Shown piece by piece: positions 1 through 8,631 of a stretch of 64,000 nucleotides of DNA. The position numbers were made by a program, and so were the translations under genes. Source of the DNA: an uncultured Bacteroidales bacterium (GTDB taxonomy: Bacteria > Bacteroidota > Bacteroidia > Bacteroidales > UBA932); NCBI GenBank assembly GCA_944326265.1, contig CALVDE010000014.1:62001-126000 (forward strand), written 5' to 3'. The notes below the pieces were generated by a model, which did no database searches, was not told the origin of the DNA, and saw only the letters and a program-made list of their open reading frames with translations. How positions within the stretch are numbered: position 1 is the first letter of the stretch; every line of letters starts with the position of its first letter.

Positions 1-2894
1 TGGTTACCGGTTATCAGACCATCTCCAAGGAGAGGACTACCGGAGCCTTCGCCAAAGTCAATTCCGAACAGTTCGAGACCCAGCGTATCTCAAATGTCAG
101 CACCATGCTGGAAGGACGTGTCGCAGGTCTGACCGACGGGCAGATAAGGGGTGTCACATCCATGAATGGTCTGACGACTCCGCTCTACGTTATCGACGGC
201 TTCCCGGTAGAGAAGACCACCAATGACGGCTACGGCAACTGGGTGGAGAGCGTGCCCGATATCAACCCTGAGGACATCCAGAGCATCACCGTCCTGAAGG
301 ATGCTGCCGCAGCTTCCATCTACGGAGCCCGTGCGGCGAACGGAGTGGTGGTCATCACTACCAAGAGGGCGCAGAAAGACCAGATGAATGTGTCCTTCTC
401 CGCCACACTGTCACTTCAGCCCTATTCCACTTACGCCGATAAGTATCTGGCCGATGCCGCCACTATGGTGGAACTCGAGCGCGAGTGGGCTGCCCAGAAC
501 CCTAACCTGCAGGGGACCGGAGCAGCGGCATACGCCCAGGGACTGCTGGATGACAACACATTTACTACCCAGGGTATCCGTACTCTCCTGCGCGGTTATG
601 CAGGACAGATGACTCAGTCGGAAGTGGACGCACAGCTCGCTGCTCTTGCGGCTATGGGATACAGTTACTATGATGACATCAAGCGTTACGGCGCCCGCAA
701 CCCTTTCAGCCAGCAGTACAACCTCTCTTTCGGAAGGGGCAGCGAGAAAAATACGTTCAATGCCTCCATCACCTACCGCAACAACCTGGAAAGCGATAAA
801 TACACCGATAATGACGATATCGGCATCAACATTCAGAATACCACTCAGATAACCAAGTGGCTCACCCTGGATGTGGGTACCTATCTCAATTACGGCAGCG
901 GCAGTACCCAGAGTTTCAGCCTTTTCTCTCCCGGATATACCTACATGCCCTACGACAGGCTGGTTAACGGGGACGGCTCGTATTATACCAACCGTCAGGA
1001 AGACAGGTATTCGGCATACAATATGAGTATCCTCAACTCAAACGGTCTGTACAACCTCGACATCACTCCCCTTGACGAGATAAAAATGAACCTGACCCGT
1101 CAGAAGAACTTCAGTAACCGTACATACGCCCGCCTTGCCATTAAGTTCACTGACTGGCTGAAATACACGGCATCTTTCCAGTACGAGTATGCCAATTACG
1201 CTACGGAACAGCTGCGCAGCAAGGACTCCTACGATGTCCGCAATACAGTCAATACATACGCCTCCTCCAACGGGGACGGCACGGCGACCTTCAATATCCC
1301 TTACGGAAACATTTACTTCACTTCAAACAATATTACCAGAGCGTACAACTTCCGTCAGCAGCTGGATTTCAACAAGACTTTCGCCGGCAAGCACGAGGTT
1401 ACCGCCCTGGTGGGTACCGAGACCAGGGAGAACAAGAACAATTATGAGAACCGTACTCTTTACAACTACGACCCGGATCTGATGACCTATTCCCTGATCG
1501 ACCAGGTCGCTCTGAGTTCCATGGGCAGTATCTGGGGCTGGGGCAGCTTCACTACTCAGAATACAGCCTATCTTCTGGAGCTGATCAACCGCTACGTGTC
1601 GTTCTACGGCAATGCGGCTTACACTTACGACGGACGGTACACAGTGACAGGAAGTATCCGCTGGGACAAGACCAATCTCTTCTCCACCGGCTCCAAATAC
1701 CAGAAACGTCCTATCTGGTCCGTGGGAGCCAGTTGGAACATCGACCGCGAGGAATTCATGCAGGGTGCGGACTGGGTCGATATGCTCAAGTTGCGTTTCA
1801 GCTACGGTATCGGCGGTAACATCGCGAAGAACTCCGCCCCGTATATGACGGCCTATTTCGGCAGCAACCAGCATGTAGGCGGTATTTCCGGAACCATTCA
1901 GAGCCGCCCGAATCCCAATCTGAGATGGGAGAAGACAGCCACCACCAACGTCGGAGTAGACTTCTCCCTGCTGGACAACAGGCTGAGCGGTACGGTGGAG
2001 TACTATTATAAAAACGGTACGGACCTTCTGACCAACACCAACGGCGTGCCGACCGAGGGCTGGGGCTACAGCACCTACACCATCAACAACGGAGAGATGG
2101 TCAACGAAGGCTTTGAGATCTCCCTGAACGGTACGGCGGTCAGCACCAGTGACTGGAGATTTGACATAGGCGCTATCTTCAGTTACAACAGGAATGAGGT
2201 GACCTACGTCAATGTGGAGGCCCCGGTGTCCTTCCTCCTGATTGATTATCCTACGGCCTATCCCCGCATCGGAAATCCCTACAACGCCATCTACGGCTAC
2301 CAGTGGGCAGGTCTGAGCGAACAGGGAACCCCTCAGCTCTACGACCGTAACGGAGAACTGTACGACGATATGACCCCGTCCGATATCGAGGACCTGCTCT
2401 ATTTCGGAACGACAGTGCCTGTTTACAGCGGCGCTCTTAACCTCAATCTCAGGTGGCGCAACTGGGAACTGGCGGCTCAGTTCCTCTTCGAGGGCGGGCA
2501 CAAGATGCGCAATACCAGCATTCCGTTCATCAACGGCAGCATAGCTCCTGTAAGCAACCGCATTGCCGACCGCTGGCAGCAGCCCGGTGACGAGGCCCAT
2601 ACAGACGTACCACGCTACATCTCTTCCGAGAACCCGCTGTACAACTACAACTATTACAGCATGTACGCCCAGTCCTCCATCAATATCATAGATGCCTCCA
2701 ACCTCTCCCTGAACAACCTGTCGCTTACCTACAGGCTCCCTTCCAATGCCTGCAGCAAGATGGCCATGAAGAGCGCGCGCATCATGCTGGCAGCGGAGAA
2801 CCTCTTCATGATAGCGGCAAGTCCCGAGGCCAAATACCTGCTGGAAGGCTACAACAAGCCGACCTTCATTCTCGGCCTTTATTTGAATTTCTAA
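1..2894 (+). CDS. SusC/RagA-family TonB-dependent outer-membrane transporter, 5' end outside window
   Basis: Outer-membrane beta-barrel that imports a glycan or oligopeptide with its SusD partner, energised by TonB. The reading frame is open from base 3, so the gene starts upstream of the window. The visible N-terminal part has the SusC signature (VTGYQTISKERTTGAF, then LEGRVAGL) and the plug-domain segments PLYVIDGFPV, INPEDIQSITVLKDAAA, SIYGARAANGVV and VITTK. The rest is aromatic-rich barrel sequence ending in GLYLNF, a typical outer-membrane terminal strand. The N-terminal carboxypeptidase-like domain and signal peptide are not visible. The SusD gene starts 11 bp downstream, so the two are surely co-transcribed. 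The substrate cannot be read from the sequence; no glycoside hydrolase lies nearby, and the next two genes are thiol-redox genes. Confidence 0.95.
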   Translation, partial: VTGYQTISKERTTGAFAKVNSEQFETQRISNVSTMLEGRVAGLTDGQIRGVTSMNGLTTPLYVIDGFPVEKTTNDGYGNWVESVPDINPEDIQSITVLKDAAAASIYGARAANGVVVITTKRAQKDQMNVSFSATLSLQPYSTYADKYLADAATMVELEREWAAQNPNLQGTGAAAYAQGLLDDNTFTTQGIRTLLRGYAGQMTQSEVDAQLAALAAMGYSYYDDIKRYGARNPFSQQYNLSFGRGSEKNTFNASITYRNNLESDKYTDNDDIGINIQNTTQITKWLTLDVGTYLNYGSGSTQSFSLFSPGYTYMPYDRLVNGDGSYYTNRQEDRYSAYNMSILNSNGLYNLDITPLDEIKMNLTRQKNFSNRTYARLAIKFTDWLKYTASFQYEYANYATEQLRSKDSYDVRNTVNTYASSNGDGTATFNIPYGNIYFTSNNITRAYNFRQQLDFNKTFAGKHEVTALVGTETRENKNNYENRTLYNYDPDLMTYSLIDQVALSSMGSIWGWGSFTTQNTAYLLELINRYVSFYGNAAYTYDGRYTVTGSIRWDKTNLFSTGSKYQKRPIWSVGASWNIDREEFMQGADWVDMLKLRFSYGIGGNIAKNSAPYMTAYFGSNQHVGGISGTIQSRPNPNLRWEKTATTNVGVDFSLLDNRLSGTVEYYYKNGTDLLTNTNGVPTEGWGYSTYTINNGEMVNEGFEISLNGTAVSTSDWRFDIGAIFSYNRNEVTYVNVEAPVSFLLIDYPTAYPRIGNPYNAIYGYQWAGLSEQGTPQLYDRNGELYDDMTPSDIEDLLYFGTTVPVYSGALNLNLRWRNWELAAQFLFEGGHKMRNTSIPFINGSIAPVSNRIADRWQQPGDEAHTDVPRYISSENPLYNYNYYSMYAQSSINIIDASNLSLNNLSLTYRLPSNACSKMAMKSARIMLAAENLFMIAASPEAKYLLEGYNKPTFILGLYLNF

Positions 2895-2905
2895 CGTAGA
2901 TAAAA

Positions 2906-4324
2906 ATGATACTTATGAAAAAGTTTCTGTACATATTCATCATAGCATGCCTTCCGGTCTTCTCGTCATGCGACGATTACCTGAATATCGTTCCTAAGGG
3001 AGAGAAGATACCCACTACGCTTGCAGACTTCGAGTCACTGCTGCGTGACGAGTACACCATCGGACAGACTCCCGTCAGCAACGCCCTTTATCTGCTGAAT
3101 GACTATTATGTGACCGTTTCCAATCTCAACAGTCCCACCCTTACCCGGGCCAACTACATGTGGGATGAGTCGGCCGACCGTATCATGCTGAACAACTCGG
3201 ATGAGGGTACATATTATCGGATGTACTCCGCTATTTCTTCCTGCAACCTTATAATTGAATACGTCCCCACTGCGACCGAGGCTACTGATGCCGAGCGTGC
3301 GGAGGTGATAGCATACGCCAAGGTTATCCGTTCCCTCTGCTACTACGTACTGGTCAACTACTATGCCGACACCTACGAGGCCGCTTCGGCAGGAGAGAAA
3401 CTGAGCGTGCCCCTCATTACCAGTTCGGTGATAGATGCTCCCAGCGAGCAGGTGACCATACAGGAGATGTATGACTTCATCATCCAGGGAGTGGAGGAAG
3501 CCATAGACGGAGGTCTGCCCGAGGAGTCCATGACGGTGATACATCCTAATCTTGGTGCAGCCTACGCTCTCCTGGCCCGTGTCTATCTCCAGATGCAGGA
3601 TTACACCGAAGCCCTCAGGTATGCCGACCTGGCCCTGGACCAAAACAGCGCTCTCTACGACTGGAACGCCTATTATAACGACCATATCGCCGCCATAGAG
3701 AATCCTGACGACTATACCGGCCTGCCTACCCCGACAGACTATTCCTACGTGGAGAATTACTATTTCCGCTGCGGCAACGGCTCTCCGAACTATACCACCA
3801 ACGAACTGGATATTCCGGTCTGGAGGGCGGAGCGTTTCGAGAAAGGAGACGCCAAGTTCATGTCCCGCTGGAAATACCGTTCCGAGAACCAGGATACCTA
3901 CTATGACGGAGTGGGCAACGGATATTTCAACTGGGGCGGACTCACCACCTGCGAGGTCTACCTCATCAAGGCCGAGTGCCTGGCCCGCGGTGGAGACATC
4001 TCCGGTGCCATGGACGTGCTCAACACCGTGCGCCAGACCCGTATCCGTCCGGATGTGTACGCGCCTCTGACCGCAGCAGACCTTGAGGAGGCCATTAATC
4101 TTATCCGCCGGACCAAGGACAACGAGCTGATTTTCTCCATCGTGCCCTTCGCCGACGCCCGCCGCTTCAACGCCGAGGGTACCTACGCCCGTACCCTGAC
4201 CAAGGAATACGACGGCCGGACCTATACCCTCAGCCCCGGCTCTCATTTATGGACCATGCCATTCCCGGCCGGAGCCATCAACAACCCCGGAAACGGCACC
4301 ATTACGCAGAATGTAGACAGATAA
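2906..4324 (+). CDS. SusD/RagB-family substrate-binding lipoprotein
   Basis: Surface lipoprotein that caps the SusC barrel and binds substrate. The N-terminus is a lipoprotein signal ending in FSSC with the modified cysteine at about residue 22, followed by DDYLNIVPKG, a classic SusD start. The body is helical and TPR-like, and the C-terminal part contains EVYLIKAECLARGG, a common SusD/RagB motif. The length of 472 residues is slightly short but normal for the family. Two in-frame ATGs are possible (2906 and 2915); the second gives the usual MKKF signal start and may be the true one. It lies 11 bp after susC and 17 bp before the TlpA gene, so all are likely one operon. Confidence 0.95.
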   Translation: MILMKKFLYIFIIACLPVFSSCDDYLNIVPKGEKIPTTLADFESLLRDEYTIGQTPVSNALYLLNDYYVTVSNLNSPTLTRANYMWDESADRIMLNNSDEGTYYRMYSAISSCNLIIEYVPTATEATDAERAEVIAYAKVIRSLCYYVLVNYYADTYEAASAGEKLSVPLITSSVIDAPSEQVTIQEMYDFIIQGVEEAIDGGLPEESMTVIHPNLGAAYALLARVYLQMQDYTEALRYADLALDQNSALYDWNAYYNDHIAAIENPDDYTGLPTPTDYSYVENYYFRCGNGSPNYTTNELDIPVWRAERFEKGDAKFMSRWKYRSENQDTYYDGVGNGYFNWGGLTTCEVYLIKAECLARGGDISGAMDVLNTVRQTRIRPDVYAPLTAADLEEAINLIRRTKDNELIFSIVPFADARRFNAEGTYARTLTKEYDGRTYTLSPGSHLWTMPFPAGAINNPGNGTITQNVDR

Positions 4325-4341
4325 CATAAAATCAATGTAAA

Positions 4342-5523
4342 ATGAAAAGTAATCTTTTTAAACTGGTTCTCCTCTTCGCATCTGTCGCAGCTGTCTCGGC
4401 ATGCGGCCCGAAGGCGCCAAAGGGCGGTTACATCATCAAGGGTTCAGTCGAGGGTATCCCCGACAATGCGGTCGTTCAGCTTATACCTGTCGCTCACGAG
4501 GTGATGGATCCTCTGGCGGAGGCAACCGTAACGGACGGTAAGTTTACTTTCACCGGTATCGTGGAGCAGCCTACGGCCGTATCGCTGATAGTGAAGGATG
4601 CCTACGGCTACCGCAATCTCATGGTGGAAAATACCAAAATGGAGATATCGGGCTCAGTGTCATCCTCTGCCGACGCTGACGGCACGGCAAGTTATGGGCT
4701 GGAAGCTCTCAAAGTGACCGGCTCTCCTATGAGCGACCGTTATTATGAACTCATGCAGGTGCGCTACGGAATGGATTCGATTTTCAGTGCCAATCAGCGC
4801 AGGCATGCAGAGATAATCGCTGCTGTCGGAGAGGCAAAGGGAAAGGGCGATACCAGGAAGGTCGAGGAACTCATGAACAGCAAGGCCGGAAAAGCGATGC
4901 TGGCAGACGAGCATAAGTTCTTCAGCACCTTGGATTCCTTGTACAACAAGACTTTCATGGACAACAAGGACTCTTTCTGGGCACCCCTGATGATGATATC
5001 CCTGACGACATATCTGTCCGAGGACATGCGTCCCGTATATGAGGCTTTCAGCCAGGAGGCTAAGGATTCCTATTATGGAAAGATGGTGCGTGCCGAACTG
5101 TATCCCGCCGGAATGATAGGTGAGAAGGTGCCCGACTTCACCGTCAAGGACGCTTCCGGAAAGGAATATTCCCTTGCGCAGCTCAGTGAGGGCAAGAAAT
5201 ACATCCTGATCGATTTCTGGGCATCGTGGTGCGCCCCCTGCCGCAGGGAGATACCCAACCTCAGGAATCTCTATGCCAAGTACGGCTCCAGAGGCTTCCA
5301 GATTATAAGCATCTCCAGAGACAAAAATGCGGAGGACTGGAAGAAAGCCATCGAGGATGAGCAGCTTACATGGCCTAACTTCCTCGATGAGTCCGATGTC
5401 GCCAAACTCTACAAGGTGAGGGCCATCCCTACGATGTACCTCGTGGATGCCGACGGCCGCATCGTGGCTGAGAATGTCCGCGGAGAGGCTCTGGCGGAGA
5501 AAGTAGCCGAACTGTTCAAATAA
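4342..5523 (+). CDS. TlpA-type thiol-disulfide lipoprotein with DUF4369-like N-domain
   Basis: Predicted envelope thioredoxin-like protein. The first 21 residues are a lipoprotein signal (VSAC, Cys21). Residues about 29-110 match the DUF4369 beta-sandwich type often fused to TlpA/AhpC domains in Bacteroidetes. A helical linker follows. From about residue 260 there is a TlpA/redoxin domain beginning GEKVPDFTV, with active site WCAPC (Cys297 and Cys300) and a cis-proline loop at AIPTMYLVD. These domains reduce or oxidise disulfides in exported proteins. The gene sits between susD and a DsbD-type electron supplier 8 bp downstream, which suggests that the latter keeps it reduced. What the SusCD pair has to do with thiol exchange is unknown. 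Confidence 0.93.
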   Translation: MKSNLFKLVLLFASVAAVSACGPKAPKGGYIIKGSVEGIPDNAVVQLIPVAHEVMDPLAEATVTDGKFTFTGIVEQPTAVSLIVKDAYGYRNLMVENTKMEISGSVSSSADADGTASYGLEALKVTGSPMSDRYYELMQVRYGMDSIFSANQRRHAEIIAAVGEAKGKGDTRKVEELMNSKAGKAMLADEHKFFSTLDSLYNKTFMDNKDSFWAPLMMISLTTYLSEDMRPVYEAFSQEAKDSYYGKMVRAELYPAGMIGEKVPDFTVKDASGKEYSLAQLSEGKKYILIDFWASWCAPCRREIPNLRNLYAKYGSRGFQIISISRDKNAEDWKKAIEDEQLTWPNFLDESDVAKLYKVRAIPTMYLVDADGRIVAENVRGEALAEKVAELFK

Positions 5524-5530
5524 ACTGACT

Positions 5531-7375
5531 ATGAACTTCAAGAGAACTGTCATGGCCGTCTTAGCCGGCCTTATAGCCCTGTGCTCCAGCGCCCAGGGAG
5601 TAATCTCAGTAGACTCGAAAGCCTCCGTCCTGCCCGACGGTAACGTCGAGCTGCTGCTGACCGTCAGCCTCGAGCCGGGCTGGTACATGTACAGCACCGT
5701 TCCGGTGAGCGGCGGTCCGATGGCCACCTCCTTCACCGCCGACGAAAGCTCCGCCTTCACCCTCTCCGGAGGGCTGCAGGACGTTGAGGAGGCCCACGTC
5801 AAACTAGACGAGGGCTTCGGCATCGACGTCAAGTACTTCGAGGGCACCGCGCAATTCCGCCAGGTCATCGTCCCCGCCACGCAGGAGACCTTCACCGTGA
5901 CCGGATACCTCGAGTACCAGACCTGCAACGGGGCAGAGTGCACCCTCAACGAGAGCGAAGTGTCCATAAAGGTGGACCCCTCCGCGGCTCCCTCCGCTGA
6001 CTCCGCCAAGGGCAGCAAGGCCGGCGGCCAGGGCTTCTGGAGCTTCCTGCTCATAGCCTTCCTCGCCGGACTCGCCGGGGTCATCACCCCCTGCGTCTTC
6101 CCCATGATACCCATGACCGTGGGCTTCCTCATCGGAGGAGGCAGCACCAGGAGGGCCGGCGTCCTCAAGGGCGTCATCTTCGGCCTCTCCATCATGGTCA
6201 TCTACACCCTGCTGGGCCTGATCGTGGCCCTATTCCAGAGCACCGCGGCCACCGACGCCATCGGCACACACTGGATACCCAACCTCATCTTCGCCCTCCT
6301 CTTCCTCGTCTTCGCCGTGTCGTTCCTCGGCGCGTTCGAGATAACCCTGCCCTCGGGCCTGGCCAACAAGGCGGACCGCGAGGCCGACAAGGGCGGGTAC
6401 GTGGCCGCCTTCTTCGTGGCCCTGGCGATGGTCATCGTCTCCTTCTCCTGCACCGGTCCCTTCGTGGGCTCCATCCTCGCCGCCGCCGTCCTCGACGGGG
6501 TGGCCCTCAGGCCCATCGTCGGCATGGCCGTCTTCGGACTCGGCTTCTCACTGCCCTTCGTGGTGCTCTCCTTCTTCCCCGGAGTAATGAAGAAGCTCCC
6601 GAAGTCCGGCGGCTGGCTCAACATGGTCAAGGTCGTCTTCGCCTACATCATGCTGGCCTTCGCCATGAAGTTCCTCTACAACATCGACGCGTACTTCGGA
6701 TGGGGCATCATTACCCGCCTGGGCTTCATCGCCGTATGGGTAGTCCTCGCCCTGCTGCTCGGCCTATACTTCCTCGGAGTCTTCCGCACCAGCCACGACT
6801 CGCCCTCTGAGGGCATTGGCTGGGGCAGGCACATCGCGGCGATAGTCTGCATCACCTTCGCCTTCTACCTCATCCCCGGCCTCTTCGGAGCCCCGCTCCA
6901 GAGCATTTCCGGCCTCATTCCTCCGATGGACGGCTCCACACTGACAATATCCTCAGGGAACAATGCCGCCGGCGCAGGGGACAACACAGCTGCCTCGGGC
7001 TACTCCACCATAAAGAGCTATACCAACCTCGAAGAGGCTCTCGCCGAAAGCAAGGCTGCCGGCAAACCGGTGTTCATCGCCTTCAAGTCCCACACATGCA
7101 GCGTGTGCAAGCAGATGGAGGCAACGGTACTCTCCTCTGCGGCAGTAATGGAGAAACTTTCTGCAGACTTCGTGATCGCAAATCTGTATGTGGATGATAA
7201 AACAGAAGATCCTGAGTTCCGCACTCTCGGACGCCGCTACCGCGACTTCGAGATGAAGCAGTTCGCCTCGGCGTCCCAGCCGCTTTACGCAGTGGTGGAT
7301 TCTGAAGGCAAAACACTCTCAGGCCCCATCGGAAGCTGCTCCGAAGAAGAGTTTATGGCGTTTCTGAATTTTTAA
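5531..7375 (+). CDS. DsbD-type thiol:disulfide interchange protein (cytoplasmic-membrane electron conduit)
   Basis: Carries electrons from cytoplasmic thioredoxin across the inner membrane to envelope thiol proteins. Three parts are visible: a signal peptide plus an N-terminal DsbD-alpha-like domain (about 22-150); a hydrophobic DsbD/CcdA domain with the paired cysteines TPCVFPM (Cys188) and SCTGPF (Cys307); and a C-terminal thioredoxin domain with CSVC (Cys523 and Cys526). The 614-residue length fits full-length DsbD. It follows the TlpA gene by 8 bp, so reduction of that lipoprotein is the likely job. Codon use is odd: the alpha and membrane domains use almost only C- or G-ending codons, while the thioredoxin tail from about base 6940 uses mixed codons like the neighbouring genes. 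Confidence 0.95.
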   Translation: MNFKRTVMAVLAGLIALCSSAQGVISVDSKASVLPDGNVELLLTVSLEPGWYMYSTVPVSGGPMATSFTADESSAFTLSGGLQDVEEAHVKLDEGFGIDVKYFEGTAQFRQVIVPATQETFTVTGYLEYQTCNGAECTLNESEVSIKVDPSAAPSADSAKGSKAGGQGFWSFLLIAFLAGLAGVITPCVFPMIPMTVGFLIGGGSTRRAGVLKGVIFGLSIMVIYTLLGLIVALFQSTAATDAIGTHWIPNLIFALLFLVFAVSFLGAFEITLPSGLANKADREADKGGYVAAFFVALAMVIVSFSCTGPFVGSILAAAVLDGVALRPIVGMAVFGLGFSLPFVVLSFFPGVMKKLPKSGGWLNMVKVVFAYIMLAFAMKFLYNIDAYFGWGIITRLGFIAVWVVLALLLGLYFLGVFRTSHDSPSEGIGWGRHIAAIVCITFAFYLIPGLFGAPLQSISGLIPPMDGSTLTISSGNNAAGAGDNTAASGYSTIKSYTNLEEALAESKAAGKPVFIAFKSHTCSVCKQMEATVLSSAAVMEKLSADFVIANLYVDDKTEDPEFRTLGRRYRDFEMKQFASASQPLYAVVDSEGKTLSGPIGSCSEEEFMAFLNF

Positions 7376-7400
7376 GAGGCCCTTAGTGTTACGGTTTCTG

Positions 7401-7976
7401 CTACCATCCCGACCGGAGAACGGTCTCCCAGTTGACCAGTCCCCACCAGGCGTTGATGTAGTCTGCACGGCGGTTGCGGTAGTCGATGTAGTAGGCGTGT
7501 TCCCATACGTCCACAGTCAGCAGGGGACGCAGGCCCTTGCGCATCGGATTGCCGGCGTTCGGCTCTGCTGTGATGAGCAGTTTCCCGTCCCCGTCCATAG
7601 CCAGCCATGTCCATCCCGAGCCGAAAAGGGATACGGCAGTCTGGGTGAACTGTGCCTTGAAGCTGTCGAGGCTTCCGAAGTCCTTTTCGATAGCCTTCAG
7701 CAGTTCCTGAGGCATCTCCCCTTGCTCCGGGGTAAGTCCGTTGAAAAAGAATGTGTGGTTCCAGGTCTGTGCGGCGTTGTTCAGGATACCGCCGTCGGCT
7801 TTCATGACTATTTCCTCTAAAGGAGAGTCCTCGAAGGGTGTCCCCTGAATCAGTCTGTTGAGGTTGTCTATGTAGGTCTGGAGGTGCTTCCCGTAGTGGT
7901 ATTCCAAGGTCTCGCGGCTCATGGCCGGCTCCAGTGCCTCAAGTGCGTAGGGCAGTTCCGGTAGTAGATGTTTCAT
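7401..7976 (-). CDS. sodB: superoxide dismutase, Fe/Mn family
   Basis: Converts superoxide to hydrogen peroxide and oxygen in the cytoplasm. The 191 residues are the usual size. The start HLLPELPYALEALEPAMS is the canonical SOD N-terminus. The four metal ligands can be placed in HYGKHLQTY, WNHTFF and DVWEHAYYIDY. Metal choice (Fe, Mn or either) cannot be decided by eye; Bacteroidales enzymes are often cambialistic. The gene converges with the DsbD gene (25 bp between stops) and has its own upstream region with a weak TATATTGG element near 8013-8020. Confidence 0.95.
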   Translation of the reverse strand: MKHLLPELPYALEALEPAMSRETLEYHYGKHLQTYIDNLNRLIQGTPFEDSPLEEIVMKADGGILNNAAQTWNHTFFFNGLTPEQGEMPQELLKAIEKDFGSLDSFKAQFTQTAVSLFGSGWTWLAMDGDGKLLITAEPNAGNPMRKGLRPLLTVDVWEHAYYIDYRNRRADYINAWWGLVNWETVLRSGW

Positions 7977-8373
7977 AATGCTTGGGAGTTAAGTGAATAA
8001 ATAATGTCCCAATATAGCGAAATTTGTCCGGATTACCAAGAAAATCATCAGTTTATGCCGGTTTTGCCCATGCGTCCCGGAGATATCAGCCTTCGGTGCC
8101 CAGTGCTGTCTCGCCAATCTCACGTTGCTTTTTAGTTACGATGTATGTCTTTGGCTATCATATATTTGCCAGAACGACAGGTTTCTATGTGGCCGCATTT
8201 TCGTTGAATATGCCGCGTTTTCCGCTCATGTAGAATTGTGGAATATCACTAATAACTTGATTTCCTGCGCATTCTGTTGTAACTAAAAGGCATCGTGGGG
8301 CAAGACCATGCTTGGTTTACGAGGCTGGCAATGATTCTTTGGCAGATAGTGGTGCGGTAGGTATGTCTGACTG
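7977..8373. other. intergenic stretch upstream of sodB holding a repeat element
   Basis: No credible gene. It contains the sodB promoter region next to 7976 and a 178-bp element with inverted ends (8121-8298, listed separately). Short open frames here have no recognisable content. Confidence 0.6.
8121..8298. mobile_element. MITE-like element, copy A (178 bp with 19-bp inverted ends)
   Basis: The left end CACGTTGCTTTTTAGTTAC (8121-8139) is mirrored by the right end GTAACTAAAAGGCATCGTG (8280-8298), with 17 of 19 positions complementary. A second copy at 63202-63378 has the same ends and almost the same length (177 bp), with strong identity over the first 45 bp and patchy identity inside. There is no coding content, as expected of a non-autonomous element. 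No clear target-site duplication is visible. A structured dispersed regulatory repeat is the alternative. Confidence 0.6.
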
Positions 8374-8545
8374 TCACGATTGTTCCCGCTCCATCTGGAC
8401 GCGGCTCTTGCTGGCTGTGACCAGCCATATTCCCGTGAAGATGAGCAGGACGGCGAGGACTTTCAGGTAGCTGAAAGTGTCCAGGCCGAGGAAGATGGAG
8501 GCTGTGACGGAAACGATGGGCTGTATGTAGTTGTACATGCCGGCA
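8374..8545 (-). pseudogene. relic of an EamA/DMT-family transporter, C-terminal fragment
   Basis: Reading the minus strand from 8544 to a TGA stop at 8374-8376 gives AGMYNYIQPIVSVTASIFLG, then LDTFSYLKVLAVLLIFTGIW, then LVTASKSRVQ. This is the last pair of membrane helices and the basic tail of EamA-type drug/metabolite exporters, whose C-terminal half usually contains an MYNYIQPI-like segment. The roughly 240 residues that should precede it are missing; upstream the frame turns into non-matching sequence and a BACON lipoprotein gene begins 87 bp away. It is therefore a decayed remnant. It lies 76 bp from MITE-like copy A. Confidence 0.7.
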
Positions 8546-8631
8546 GGCCCGCCGCATTCTCGGACGGCCCCGACGCCGCAGCCTTCGCGGCCATAGCCGG
8601 TAAGCTGTAGCGTCGTGCCGTTATAGCCCGG

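Noticed and set aside
1323-2600. 425-codon open frame on the minus strand inside the SusC gene
   Set aside because: It lies fully within a certain coding region in the opposite frame and has no family motifs; long antisense frames are expected in GC-rich genes.
4660-6201. 513-codon minus-strand frame across the TlpA and DsbD genes
   Set aside because: It spans the junction of two real genes and its translation is low-complexity Pro/Ser/Arg sequence, an artefact of codon bias.
8249-8557. 102-codon minus-strand open frame over the transporter relic
   Set aside because: It is in the wrong frame for the recognisable transporter residues and its translation is Arg/His/Pro-rich without motifs.
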